This document shows positions 46,771-57,394 of a stretch of DNA of 64,000 nt, in pieces. Both the position numbers and the translations under genes were made by a program. Origin of the DNA: Bolinopsis microptera (taxonomy: Eukaryota > Ctenophora > Tentaculata > Lobata > Bolinopsidae); NCBI RefSeq assembly GCF_026151205.1, contig NC_087079.1:2134028-2198027 (forward strand). The letters are read 5' to 3'. Numbering within the stretch: position 1 is the stretch's first letter; each line of letters opens with the position of its first letter. The notes beneath the pieces are model-generated. The model worked only from the letters and a program-made list of their open reading frames with translations, had not been told where the DNA came from and searched no databases.

Positions 46771-48126
46771 TCAAAATATCACAGCGGTCTCCTCACTTTC
46801 CACACCATCACCCCCAGGACCCCAGGGTCTAAGAGGTTTGGTATACTCGGAGGCCCAGTCCCTATCAAACACTCCAGCCACAGTCCCACACACACCACAC
46901 CCTCCCCCGTTCTCCATGATCATACTAATCCCCCCAGTACTGGTGAAGTAGTCTCCAGACCAGTTACTTGTAGACACGTACGTGTTCTTATCTGTAACAA
47001 CGAATTTAGCATGGTTGACTCGCGCGTACTGCAGACGCTCTTGTGCGGGTGTGTAGGCTGGTATGATGAACAGTTTGACTTTACTGACGACTTTATGGTC
47101 TCTTCCGCTGCCATCAAGAGCTGCAAGGCTGGAGAGATAGTGGTATTCATCAGATCGGGACAGGTTGTGCGGCATCAGACCTACCAGGAGCCTAAGTTCA
47201 ACTCCACGGTTAAACACAGCTCTGCGCAGCGCATCGTCTATAACTGGCCAGTATTTGTTAGGATTAGTGTAGATAATGGCGGGAAAGTAGTCCATTACTT
47301 CAATGTGGATGAACTTCTCAGCTGAGTCCAACACATGTATCAGACCATCAATTCCAACAGTTCGGCTTTTTGTACAAAACTGTGGTGGGCTTGAAACTAA
47401 AAAGGCTGTCATCACAGTGTTTGATTGCATAGTTTTAAACCTCATGGGATTGTTGCTGTTGTATAAAGTATCCAACGATGCAGGGAATTTATCAGGAACT
47501 GGGTTGGTTGTAAGATACCAGTAAATTTCAAACATCTTTTGAAGATCCTGAGCGATAACTCGACAGTTTATACCCAGGATTCCCAACTCTTTGACCTGCC
47601 GAAGGGATTGCCAGTCCATGTTTGCAGACCCAAGATAGAAGCTTGTCTGATCAGCAACCCACAACTTAGTATGGATTATCCCACCCCCAATCAGTTTCTC
47701 AAAGTCGAGATACCTCACTTCTGCTGCTCCAGCATCCGCTAAATCCTTGGTATCAGGATCAGGAAACTCCTTATCAGGAACATTGTGCACAATCCTCAAT
47801 CCACCTCCGGCTTCTTTTAATCTCAACCCAGTTCTCCGTAAACCACTCCAAATATCCCTCCCATCTTCATCAGATCCATCCTCGGCAGGTGGGCTGGGTC
47901 TCAGATCAAAGTAATACTCAGCGATATCAAGATTAAGTTGGGCTGCATCGAGTAGCTGAGTAAGAGCCATAGTGGTGGGCTCATTTCTTGGAAGGGAGGA
48001 GTTGGCGAAGGTGAGACCGTCAGGAATTGTTTCCACAATCCTTAGTTCTTCACAAGAAGTAGGGTCAAGTGACAGGGTATACGAGGAGAGGGGGAGCAGG
48101 AGCAGGGTCAGCAGAATTTGCTGCAT
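46771..48126 (-). CDS. PLD3/PLD4-type phospholipase D family protein (451 aa), single exon
   Basis: Starts at an ATG at 48126. Residues 1-19 (MQQILLTLLLLPLSSYTLS) form a hydrophobic signal sequence, so entry into the secretory/lysosomal route is inferred. Two complete HKD motifs are present: HTKLWVAD (H152, K154, D159), followed by GSANMDW, and HAKFVVTD (H372, K374, D379), followed by STSNWSGDYF. This layout, and the sequence around it (ELGILGINC, HIEVMDYFPA), is that of PLD3/PLD4. The mammalian members are lysosomal 5'-3' nucleic-acid exonucleases rather than classic phospholipases. Those proteins have a cytosolic N terminus before the membrane anchor, which is absent here. The gene is intronless while both neighbours on the same strand are split, so retroposition is possible. 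The tail (RPWGPGGDGVESEETAVIF) is not conserved as far as can be told. Confidence 0.9.
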   Translation of the reverse strand: MQQILLTLLLLPLSSYTLSLDPTSCEELRIVETIPDGLTFANSSLPRNEPTTMALTQLLDAAQLNLDIAEYYFDLRPSPPAEDGSDEDGRDIWSGLRRTGLRLKEAGGGLRIVHNVPDKEFPDPDTKDLADAGAAEVRYLDFEKLIGGGIIHTKLWVADQTSFYLGSANMDWQSLRQVKELGILGINCRVIAQDLQKMFEIYWYLTTNPVPDKFPASLDTLYNSNNPMRFKTMQSNTVMTAFLVSSPPQFCTKSRTVGIDGLIHVLDSAEKFIHIEVMDYFPAIIYTNPNKYWPVIDDALRRAVFNRGVELRLLVGLMPHNLSRSDEYHYLSSLAALDGSGRDHKVVSKVKLFIIPAYTPAQERLQYARVNHAKFVVTDKNTYVSTSNWSGDYFTSTGGISMIMENGGGCGVCGTVAGVFDRDWASEYTKPLRPWGPGGDGVESEETAVIF

Positions 48127-48758
48127 CTTAGGAGTAGGGATATGATTAAAAGATATTTGTTTTCATTTTATTTTATGTGTTTAAATCTTCTCAAATTGTT
48201 CAAATTGTTAATAAAAGTAGTCTTATTTTTCCTCTATTGAATTTTACGGTTACTTTAATAGATTGAATGACTAGTTTGCAAAGTCACTAACTGTCAGATT
48301 GCGAATGAGAGTCTTCGGAAACAGTTTAACTTAGGCTAAAAATAAAACTGACATTTAGTAGCCATTTGTAGAAAATAAATAGTCTCAAAATTATGTTACA
48401 GCAAAACGTTTAAACACATTATCCGACAATCAATAAATAAACTTGGGTTTAATGAAATTTCAAAAAGGCGTTGAAGAACGTTACGTGCAGGTGAATGCAA
48501 AACTCGACATTATAAAATGGACAGGCAAATACTGTGTAATATTATATGGTTAAAGGTACTATGAAACTTGATACAATACGTACCATGGGAATTTGAAATG
48601 AAAATATACCTAGTGAGTAAAGAGAAGCATACAAGGAAATGAAATGAATCAGGGTGAAAAACACAGTATCATTTATTTTCCTACTAACATTTTCTTTCAG
48701 TCTTTTCAAATCCCACTAAATAAATAGAAAATAACAGATAATATTAGCTTGAACGGAA
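48127..48758. other. Intergenic between PLD and IDH3B
   Basis: Holds the IDH3B 3' UTR (AATAAA complement near 48672) and the PLD promoter. Nothing else was recognised. Confidence 0.45.
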
Positions 48759-48886
48759 CTAGATACCAAGATTGGCTTGCAGTTCCATTATTTCGAGTTC
48801 ATCCAGAATAGCACGTGTCATGTCACGAGTCTTGGCTTTCCCACCGAGGTCTATTGTACGACAGCTTCGCTTGTTTAAAACATTCT
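48759..48886 (-). CDS. IDH3B: IDH3B alternative last exon b
   Basis: Acceptor ATTTCAG, then the frame [36 protein letters not shown] and a stop at 48759. It is clearly homologous to exon 49370-49479, accepts the same phase, and is six residues longer. Confidence 0.8.
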
Positions 48887-51800
48887 CTGAAATATTACGT
48901 CATAATTATATCATAATTACATCACGGCCATATCTTTTTATTCATATGTGTTATTATTATCTAATTCCATTCACTGGTAATAAATGAAACAATTGAAATG
49001 ATACAATTATTTATAAATAATAATATAGTCATGTGATGAGTGATCCGTGGAAGATTAGTCTACGTAATGCGGTCTATACCCTCTATAATACAAATTTTCA
49101 ATCTTGACCGAAACAGAATTCCTAAAGTTTTAAATGTATATGTGATTGATATGTACGTCATGCTAAATACTATGAGTTTCATTGGTGCACCATGACGACA
49201 GCTACAGGACGAGATGAGAATGGATGATCTCGGGATAGCATTGTGACAAGCCGGTGCCGTGCAAGCCACAGGGTTATAAGGTGCTCCTGGCTTTCTGATA
49301 ATGATGCTGGGAGATGTGTGTATGCTTCATACTTTGAAGATCTGTTCATGGTTACCTATAATCTTATGACTAAGCATACAGGGTGTCCAGTTCGTTCAAG
49401 ATAGCTCGTGTCATCTCTGGAGTGGTAGCATTCCCGCCAAGATCTCGTGTTTTACAGCTCTGCTTGTTCAACACTAACTCTGTCAGATTGGGGTGCGTGT
49501 GATAGTGCCAGGACAGTAAAACGGTCCGTTTACAGAGTTGGGTTTAACCATTATTATATAATATAATATATTTGTAATGATGCGGGCAATCACAGATCAC
49601 AGATCACAGATCACAGATCACAGATCACATATCACAGATCACAGATCACATATCACAGATCACAGATCACAGATCAATGATCTTTCTGAAAAGTCCTATA
49701 CCCCTACGATTTTACTTACTGACTGCTTGGATCAACTTGTCTCCAGCATCGTGGAGAGTTAGATGTTTCAGCATGAAAGCGGAACTGAGGACCATTGCTA
49801 CAGGGTTTGCAACGTACATTCCTTTCATTTCCATCCATGTGTGACGAGCACCAGGTTCAAATACCTGGACGTAAGAATTGAGTTGGCCAGTTTCTTTGAT
49901 CAAGCTTTAAAATATATCAATTTAAAATTAGACAAGTTCATCAACCGGAACCTTTATCGGTTTAAATTTTGAAGGGTCAAAGTAAAGAATAACTTTTCCC
50001 TATCATATTGCTGAGGAAGGTACTTTGAATTAAAATGAGATCTGATATAATACCCTAATCATACTTACAGCTATTTCACTGCCGTAACTCTTGCTGGGAA
50101 CTACTCCTGCTCCGCCAACTAAACCAGCAGCCAGGTTGGATACCAGGTTACCATACAGGTTAGGCATCACCTGAGACATGTATGTACACTAAACAGCGGA
50201 ATCATAATACATATTACATGACTCATATTGTTATTATATATCCACCAGCGTGCGCTTTTTCGCATAGCGGGCTCTCACCAGCCCGCTGTCAAAGGGCCCG
50301 ATATCTCTACAGCCCGCTCATGATATAGCCCGCTAACAAGTGACATTTAATTTGACCAGTAGCAATATAGCCCGGAGTTCTCTAAAATATTTTCAGTTTC
50401 TGTATCGTCTCCATGTAAAATTCCTTATTACACTGACTATATACATTTTATTTTGGTGTCCGGTAGGGCTGTTCATGCAGCTCGTGAGCAGATGACATGA
50501 TACTTTGATTTATATCAAAGTTATTATAACACACTACATAATACACATCAGCACTATAATCCCCCTATATTATTGATATTCATCGTCACTGACATTACAT
50601 TCATTATTCCCACGGCCCAGGAATGCAGTGCATCTCCAGCCCCTATATACGACACAGCCCTTTATGATTGACTTACATTGAACACGTGACGTGTTACCAT
50701 GGTTACAACAATTAGTGGCGACCTTTTCGAGAGATGACTTTTATACAAGCTCCATTGTTTATTTATAAAATTATATATTAACTGTAATACGCCCGCTGGT
50801 GGATATAATCCACATCACCTCGACCCGCGGGCGGAAAAATCGTATAGCACTCGGGCCCGATGGGCCCTCCGTGCTATACGAAAATATGTCCTCCTCGGGC
50901 TAGCGCCCTCGGGGACATATGAAATATTGCACGCGCGTGCGCGTGCAATATTTTGTTCCGCCCGCGAGTCTCCGGTGATATGTATATATATGAGACAAGA
51001 GGAACGCCATCTTAGGTCACGATCGCGACTCGCGAGGAGGATTAATACTTTTCCTAACGTAGGTCACTGAGGCAGTTTGAATTGTTTTAACTACATAATA
51101 TTTAAATGCTAAGATAACTTTTTGAAACCGAGTTTGTACTTACCATGACGTCAAATTGCTGTGGGTTTATGACGAGTTGCTGGCAAGTGTTGTCTACAAT
51201 CTGTTCATCGTAGTCGATTGTAGGGTACAGTTCGGACACCTGGTGATAATATGGTATTACTCACATAATATGGTATTACTCATATCATTTCAAACAAAAT
51301 GTACATTTGCATTCCACATTCATAGAAAAATGTATTTAGTAAATTTCGATCGGTTCTTACATCAAAATTTAAACCAAAGGACATTTATAGCACTGTAATA
51401 TAACTGGCTTGCTCAGCTCCAGATGGTAGAATTCCACATTAAAATACAAATTTCTAACTTTCTAAAGTGCAATGTTTCAAAACAAACCTCTTGGCAACAC
51501 GACTTAAAAAGACCATCACTCAGCTTCATAATGTTAGCCTTGTGAATGCAAGTCACTTTTTTTCTATTGTGCTCAAGGGCGTAGTCGAATGCGAACTTAG
51601 CGATCCTCATGGACTTTTCACGAGTGATAACCTTGAAGGACTCAACGACTCCTGGCACAGACTCGTGCTCCAAACAGCTGTACTCCCCTTCTGTGTTCTC
51701 ACGGATTGCAATCAGATCTATCCCTGCAAATGGTAAAGTTTTACATATCATTGCAATGATCTTTTTTATATTTATGCCATTTTCTCAGTGGCGAAAACCG

Positions 51801-53642
51801 AAAATTTTTGGATAAAAAGCAAATAATGGAAAATAAGGAGCTCTGATTGTACCTGTGTGGTGAGTTTTGATACCGTCAAAGCTCACGGCTCTAACAACAT
51901 TGGCGTATGTGTCCAGGTTTCCTCTGAACTCCATGTTATGATGTCTGAAGTCACCTGACCTGTTCAGCACACCTGACACAATTTGGTTTAGTTGAAAAAG
52001 AAATTATAACAGAACCATGATGAAGTTTTGTAATATATAATAACATATTAAATGATGTTCAAACTCAAAATTTGTGGAATTTGAGGATGATCTTATAAAT
52101 TAAATTAAATCTTAAGTTATGAGTTACACTTACACTATAAAAATCTATGTTCTGAAATTTATTTTACCTTTTAGTCCAACACCATTGCGTTTCAGTGAAG
52201 TGATGGCCATGTTGAAAGAACCCTCATCATTGAGTGTGTGTTTGGTGAGCTCAATAGTTTCAAACTCTACCGGAACAGCCATTTCCTTGAAGATGGTGGT
52301 CACAGACTCGCAGATCTCAGGACCCACTCCATCACCTGCACACACAATATAGTTATAGCTGTGGAATACATTTCATATAAACCAAACATGAATTCTTTGG
52401 ATATTTCCATTAGATTTTATGACTCCAAACATTAGAGTAAAATGGAGGGAATATAACATTAATATTTAAAGTTAGGTACTGCATAGCAACGGAACGTTTA
52501 ATGCTAAAAGAAAAAGAGACTGCAACAATCAGCTAAATTAGATTAAAAGGTACAGAAAATTAGCATGAATAGAAAGAATCTGAGGTCTTTATAATTGTCC
52601 ATGTGAGAAAAGTGTAAAGAATTTTGATGCCAATTTGATATTGAAGTTTTGAAGGGACGAAATGGCATAGAAATTTATATTCCACTGTAATGATAAAAAT
52701 GCTAGATACATTTTCTCCTTACATCCATAAATTTCATAAAATCTAATACGTTGAAGCATACGCCATATATATCTGCCATGTTGGGAAAAGTGCAAACCAA
52801 GAAATATTAATAAAGAACATTTTTCAGCACAATGTACGGGCAACAATGATGGTGAAAAAATCAGTCCCAAGCTCATCTTACCAGGAATAAGTGTACAAAC
52901 TGCAGTTCTTTTGGTCCACGATGCTACAATGACAAGAATATTAGCTGATTAGGTGCTGGCTTTTTGGCATCTGATTATAGAATTATCTTCCATAAAAGTT
53001 ACCACATCACAGACACTGGTCACATAATAAGAAAGAAAACTGATAGGTTTCTTTAATGTGTGATTTGGTATTCTCAAAGTTTAGATATTACACTGGTATT
53101 ATTTCGAGCATTGAACACTAGTTATGACTATTCAAACCAGATATTGTAGGATACAAGATTAGAGGGTCACAGGTTTCAATGCATCTGTAAAATCTACAAT
53201 GAGATTATTTAAAGCAATAAACTTATAAACATAGAATTGGCTCTTCCTAGCTTTGAGAGTCAATCTGAACACCTGTCATGCGGAATAACAACCCAGATAA
53301 ATACCATCACAGTTAGAATAAACCCCGAACTTATTACATAGATAACAGTAAATAGTTAATAATAGTACTATGTTTACAGTATGCACTGAAGGAATATCCA
53401 AGGAAGTTTCTTGAACTTCTAACAGGTACCCCTCCTCATTTAACCCTCATAAAGTTTTCCTATCATTCGGAGTCAACCGAGGAGATTGCATGAATATTTG
53501 CAAAATCTTAGAAGTGCTTACCTGGGATAAGTGTGACAGTTGTTTTTCCTCCATACTTTGTCCCTGGTTTAATGCCAGTTGTTGTGCTTGCAGCTTTGCA
53601 CCCAGTCAGTGAAACAAGAGGACGTGCTAGGGAACGCAACAT
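48759..53642 (-). CDS. IDH3B: Mitochondrial NAD-dependent isocitrate dehydrogenase, beta-type subunit
   Basis: Minus-strand exons: 53642-53522 (ATG), 52335-52168, 51972-51853, 51723-51488, 51239-51144, 50170-50069, 49864-49720, then one of two last exons (49479-49370 or 48886-48759). Phases fit everywhere, giving 365 or 371 aa. The N terminus [20 protein letters not shown] looks like a mitochondrial presequence. Then come [96 protein letters not shown] and [13 protein letters not shown] and [10 protein letters not shown] match the beta rather than the gamma subunit. IDH3 is the TCA-cycle enzyme converting isocitrate to 2-oxoglutarate in the matrix; beta is a structural/regulatory partner of the catalytic alpha subunit. 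An extra 42-nt exon at 52923-52882 may be spliced in. Confidence 0.92.
49370..49479 (-). CDS. IDH3B: IDH3B alternative last exon a
   Basis: Acceptor CTGACAG, then [35 protein letters not shown] and stop. It contains the TRDLGG motif near the C terminus of IDH3 subunits. Confidence 0.85.
49591..49676. repeat. CAGATCA repeat array
   Basis: About 11 imperfect CACAGAT/CATATCA units. On the gene strand it starts 43 nt after the donor of the IDH3B exon at 49720. Confidence 0.9.
50236..50808. mobile_element. Putative small DNA element with short inverted ends
   Basis: Left end ATATATCCACCAGCG, right end CGCTGGTGGATATAAT, about 570 bp apart, within an IDH3B intron. The left part repeats AGCCCGCT-type motifs (50260-50335) in both orientations. 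No ORF. The target duplication is unclear in TA-rich flanks. Confidence 0.5.
50811..50990. repeat. Three-hairpin GC-rich element
   Basis: Flanked by imperfect inverted ends sharing CGCGGGCGGAA. Inside are three hairpins in a row: 50840-50881 (stem TCGTATAGCAC), 50884-50920 (stem ATGTCC, CGGGC) and 50924-50951 (ATATTGCACGCGC). It is far more GC-rich than its surroundings. An analogous element is at 63780-63960. Confidence 0.75.
52882..52923 (-). CDS. IDH3B: Duplicated 42-nt IDH3B mini-exon
   Basis: Between TTGTAG and GTAAG, encoding about [14 protein letters not shown], next to exon 1's [13 protein letters not shown]. Both ends are phase 1 and the length is a multiple of 3, so it can be skipped, included, or used in place of another exon without a frameshift. 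Confidence 0.65.
53431..53492 (-). mobile_element. SINE body fragment
   Basis: Shares CTCCTCATTTAACCCTCA and then the ACCGAGGAG...GCAT block with the SINE at 6608-6812, same orientation. The tRNA-like head is missing. Confidence 0.55.
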
Positions 53643-53724
53643 GGTATTGACAATCCTAATAATTGAAGTTAGGTAAAATAATTTAACAATTTTTGGTTAG
53701 AATGTTCACTTTGAGACTAATGTA

Positions 53725-53739
53725 GGGGGGGGGGGGGGG
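53725..53739. repeat. Run of 15 G
   Basis: Homopolymer about 80 bp upstream of the IDH3B start codon on the gene strand (as poly-C). Confidence 0.9.
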
Positions 53740-54712
53740 TAAAAATCAATTTTCTAGTTTTAACTTAATAAGTGGTAGAGCTGTTGGAGATGAACAGGTA
53801 GGGAAAAAAACTGCATGAAAGTCTGACTTTTTGTTGCTGGGATGTTAGTGGTTTTCCTATAAAACTTGAACTGTAACTCAAAAATGTAAATTTCAACTTT
53901 TGGAAAAGACTGGCAAGACTGTAGTCTAGCACCAATGAAACAATAAGTTTTCAACTTGAGGAAATATTCTTTGGTGGTTGTATATAATTATTTATTAAAC
54001 TTTATTTAGTTGTTAGTATTTTTATCATGGTGCCAAGTGGTTGAATTTAGTGAGACAGGGTCACCATCTGTCATTTGGATTGATAAATGATAGGGAGTAA
54101 GGAGGGTTCTATCCAAACATCTGAGCACCCTGCTTCTTTCATTAGGTTTGTCATGATATCTCTCAAAGAGTTATGCCTCATTGACGCATAGCCACCCTTT
54201 TTTACAGGATGGAAAATGTCATTATTTTCTCGGAGTCAGCCAATTCACAGACTTTCGAATCCTGGTTATGGAGTAGCAGTCCCCAGCACCCCACCAGAAC
54301 GATTAAATGGGGACAAAAAATTGAGAATTAGTATGAATGAGGACTCCCCATCAATTCTTTTATTTGAAAATGCAACATATTTTGATATACTAAATGATAA
54401 ATAGTACTGCAATATAAGTTGCATAATGTGTGGCCGAATAAAAACTAACTAAACAAGAAAAATAAACTAGATTATATAATAATTAATTCGGCTGAACTAA
54501 CACATAGCAAGAGCCACATTAACGTTGGGGCCGTCTACCAAATTTGCATGACAAACAATAACAAGAAATCAAACATATCATGAATAATTATAAGTATTTT
54601 GATCAATACAATTCTGTCACAACTGAGCACAAGAAAAATAGGGGAGAGAAGCGGACAGAATTATAACCAACAAAAAACACATTTTTGGGAATCATATGAG
54701 AAGACTGATGAG
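53740..54712. other. Upstream region of IDH3B, no gene recognised
   Basis: Includes the presumed IDH3B promoter. The 62-codon frame at 54216 has no recognisable features. Confidence 0.4.
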
Positions 54713-54916
54713 CTAATCTGGCCAGACTGTATCGGCAGCCCATAGGTATTTGATCAGTTTAGCCTTAAAAGTAAAAATCCGCTCTGACTGCCGCATACAT
54801 ACTGATAGACTATTCCATTTCAGCATAGATCTATGTAAGAAGCTATTTCGGAAGGCACCTGAGCAGGGCACAGTAGTACTCATGTAAGTTGAAACTTGAA
54901 GTATCCGACCTATCAA
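54713..54916 (-). pseudogene. LINE ORF2 C-terminal fragment
   Basis: Contains FRNSFLHRSMLKWNSLSV and FTFKAKLIKYLW. This is the R-x-F...WN-x-L...FK-x-x-L pattern found near the end of many non-LTR retrotransposon polymerase proteins. No stop separates it, but it is isolated from the rest by about 1.3 kb. Confidence 0.55.
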
Positions 54917-55004
54917 TTATTTGAGCATTGTTCCTTAACATGACAGTGGAGTGCATAGGATTTTTAGGCGAGTAATCCGCTTTAAAAAAAATACTGAATT
55001 AGGC

Positions 55005-55245
55005 GCTAAACCAATAGGATATCAATACAGATTATAAAATTCCACTACTTTTGAGAAGGTTCAAGAGTCAAGACAGTTGATAAAACACTCGGTTATAAGT
55101 AAGATTTTAATTTTTAAAACATTGGGATTTGGGGGGCAGTCCCTGGAATTTGTTTACTGAATACGCTAAACCAATAGGATATCAATACAGAATATCATAT
55201 TCTACTAATTTTGAGAAGGTTCAAGACAATTGATAAAACACTCAC
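55005..55245. repeat. Direct duplication of about 85 bp
   Basis: CGCTAAACCAATAGGATATC through GAAGGTTCAAGA to TTGATAAAACACTC occurs twice (start 55005 and 55163), separated by about 70 bp. Confidence 0.85.
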
Positions 55246-56204
55246 ACAGTGTATTGGGTGCCCTCTGCATTGACAGCATAGGACTTTTTAAAAAAAATTT
55301 TAAAACTGGCCACGGGCCTAAATATTATTATTATCAATCAGCTACAATTCATAATAATAATAATAATAAATTAATGTTATTTTGATACAGCACCAAAAGG
55401 TTAAATAATTTAAATTTAACCCTTATGCTCAGCTGTAAATGATACCTAAATGACAGTAGAGATCGTGCATCTCGCCTTGGACTGGAATTAAAAACGGGAG
55501 TTTATAGCTACAAGTTAAATCCTGACTAAATAAGGCAGAAACACCTTTAACAAGAAGATATCCAAGAAAGGTTAGCAGGTTTTCTAACAAAACATATGAA
55601 AAATAGATGATGACCACAAGAAATCTATGTATGAGACTCCAAATATATATAACTCCAAATATACAAACAATCTGAATACTTCAATATACAATACAAAATT
55701 ATTAAAAAAGCTTACTGCAGAACAGTAACTGATGTTACAGAAAATCCAATACAGTCATGTCAAATTATCTGGGCAACATACAAGTCTAGAGACGGTGAAA
55801 TAAACAGAGTGGAATCTTAAAATACTAGAGACAAAATACAAAGAATAAGGCAGCTTTCTCCTGGGTGCCAACCCAAAAAATGTTGGTGTCCCGGGATAGA
55901 GCCTCCTTTTCTGACCTACACTAAAATTTTGTTGGAAGACACAGTGAAACACGGAAAAGAATAATATCTCGAATGTTGCCCGAAAATCCTGAAAAATTAG
56001 TAGCCTAAAATAATTTAATTTAAAGCGTAAAATTGACCTGCTATAGGATGAAGATTTTAAAAATCTTCTGATAATGTATTATTCACTCAGTACATATCAA
56101 AGGACTTTCATCAACATTACCAATATTAAAAACTGTCCAAAATATCTAAGAAAGTATTCTCTAGCCAAAGGGCTCAATATTTAAATCTAAATCTTCAATA
56201 TTGT
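55246..56204. other. No intact gene; probable decayed LINE interior
   Basis: Lies between two LINE-like coding fragments of the same orientation, but no recognisable reverse-transcriptase motif survives. Confidence 0.35.
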
Positions 56205-56625
56205 CTGGTTTATATCGCAACTTGGGCCCTCTGTCCCCCCTTATCGAAATAACTGTTAAGTTGTCTTTTATACCTCAAAGTGCAAGCGCTTTCCAAGATA
56301 TGTAACTGAGTCTGAATATCGCTGACCCGCTATATAAGTAGGAAGCGATACTGGAATTATGCTATTCACTATTTTATAGAAGGTCATAGGATCGTTATAA
56401 ATACAATTTTGTTAAACAGGGAGAATATTTAATTTTTTGGCTCTGTAGCAAGTTTATTGTCATTATAACTAGACTGGTGTACGGTTCACCATAGATACAT
56501 TTAATGGCCCGCTTTTGAATAGCAACAACCTTTTCAAGATGAATTGCAGTTTGAAAATAATATGATTTCTCAATGTATTGTAAATTACTTTCATTTTTGG
56601 AATGTTTCGAAAGAAGTTTTAACAA
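56205..56625 (-). pseudogene. LINE reverse-transcriptase 3' fragment
   Basis: Reads HLEKVVAIQKRAIKCI, the L..LQKRAIR-type helix after the RT domain of non-LTR elements. A region with MTFYKIVNSIIPVSLP (DL..YKI-type) follows in another frame. Frameshifts are present. It may belong with 54713-54916. Confidence 0.5.
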
Positions 56626-56835
56626 GAATTGAAGGTACCAGTTATATCAGTAATAAGGAAAAACACAATGATTATCTATGGTTTCATCCTTGTGTAGCAA
56701 AGAAACGTTTTATAAATCTTTACTCCACTGGGAAGTATGAATAAATTACATTTTGTAATGTTGTTTTTATTCATGATTAATATTTGATAAATTATTACCT
56801 TTAAATTTGATGGAGAAATACTTATTTTTCCATGT

Positions 56836-56922
56836 AGTGTGATGATACTTTGTAGACATTAGAAATGATGTTATGTCATAATTTTTACTTTACTTTTACT
56901 TTACTTTACTTTACTTTTACTT
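56836..56922 (+). repeat. LINE-associated segment with (TTTAC)n, copy 1
   Basis: GTGTGATGATACTTTGTAGA and TGATGTTATGTCATAA, then TTTTACTTTACTTTTAC. The same order occurs at 58206-58283 before the endonuclease ORF. Confidence 0.7.
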
Positions 56923-57119
56923 TGAGGGGACCTTATGACAAAACTATGTTCAAATATTAACCTAATAAACGCGCTAAATAGAACGATCTTTTCTACTTTT
57001 TATCAATAGTGAAATAAATTGTTTTTCTAAGTAGTCCAAGTCTGGAGTTAGCTGTGCAAACAAGCGCTTTACGTTATGATTGATTGATAATGTCAACCAT
57101 TTGAGATCCAATGATCGTT

Positions 57120-57260
57120 GTTTTGAAATGATAGTGCGCGCGGCGCGTCGAAGCAGTGACATCCTCCAAGCAAAAATAAAAATTGTGTATTAGTTTTGGG
57201 TTGATATGCAAATGAAAGCCTTGAATATTGGAAGACTTTGCCGCTTCGACACGCCGCGCG
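57120..57260. repeat. CG-rich inverted repeats
   Basis: GCGCGGCGCGTCGAAGC at about 57128 and GCTTCGACACGCCGCGCG at about 57242 are inverted copies; a third occurs near 57535. Confidence 0.7.
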
Positions 57261-57299
57261 AAATATAAATATCATTTTTGCTTCGCATCGTAGATTGTT

Positions 57300-57394
57300 G
57301 TTACCTGGGGACCTCAGGCTATTATATTGATGTTTATATAATCATATCACATATAGAGATTTGCATTGGCGGAATTACAGGCTGAGCGCCGCCC
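57300..57394 (-). repeat. Dispersed 75-bp repeat, inverted copy
   Basis: Starts GTTACCTGGGGACCTCAGG and ends GGCTGAGCGCCGCCC. Confidence 0.75.

Noticed and set aside
46759-47325. 188-codon plus-strand open frame
   Set aside because: Antisense shadow of the PLD gene, which has complete HKD motifs.
49372-49400. MITE end (ACAGGGTGTCC)
   Set aside because: It is part of IDH3B last-exon coding sequence; no partner end or TA duplication.
51467-51736. 89-codon plus-strand open frame
   Set aside because: Antisense shadow of an IDH3B exon.
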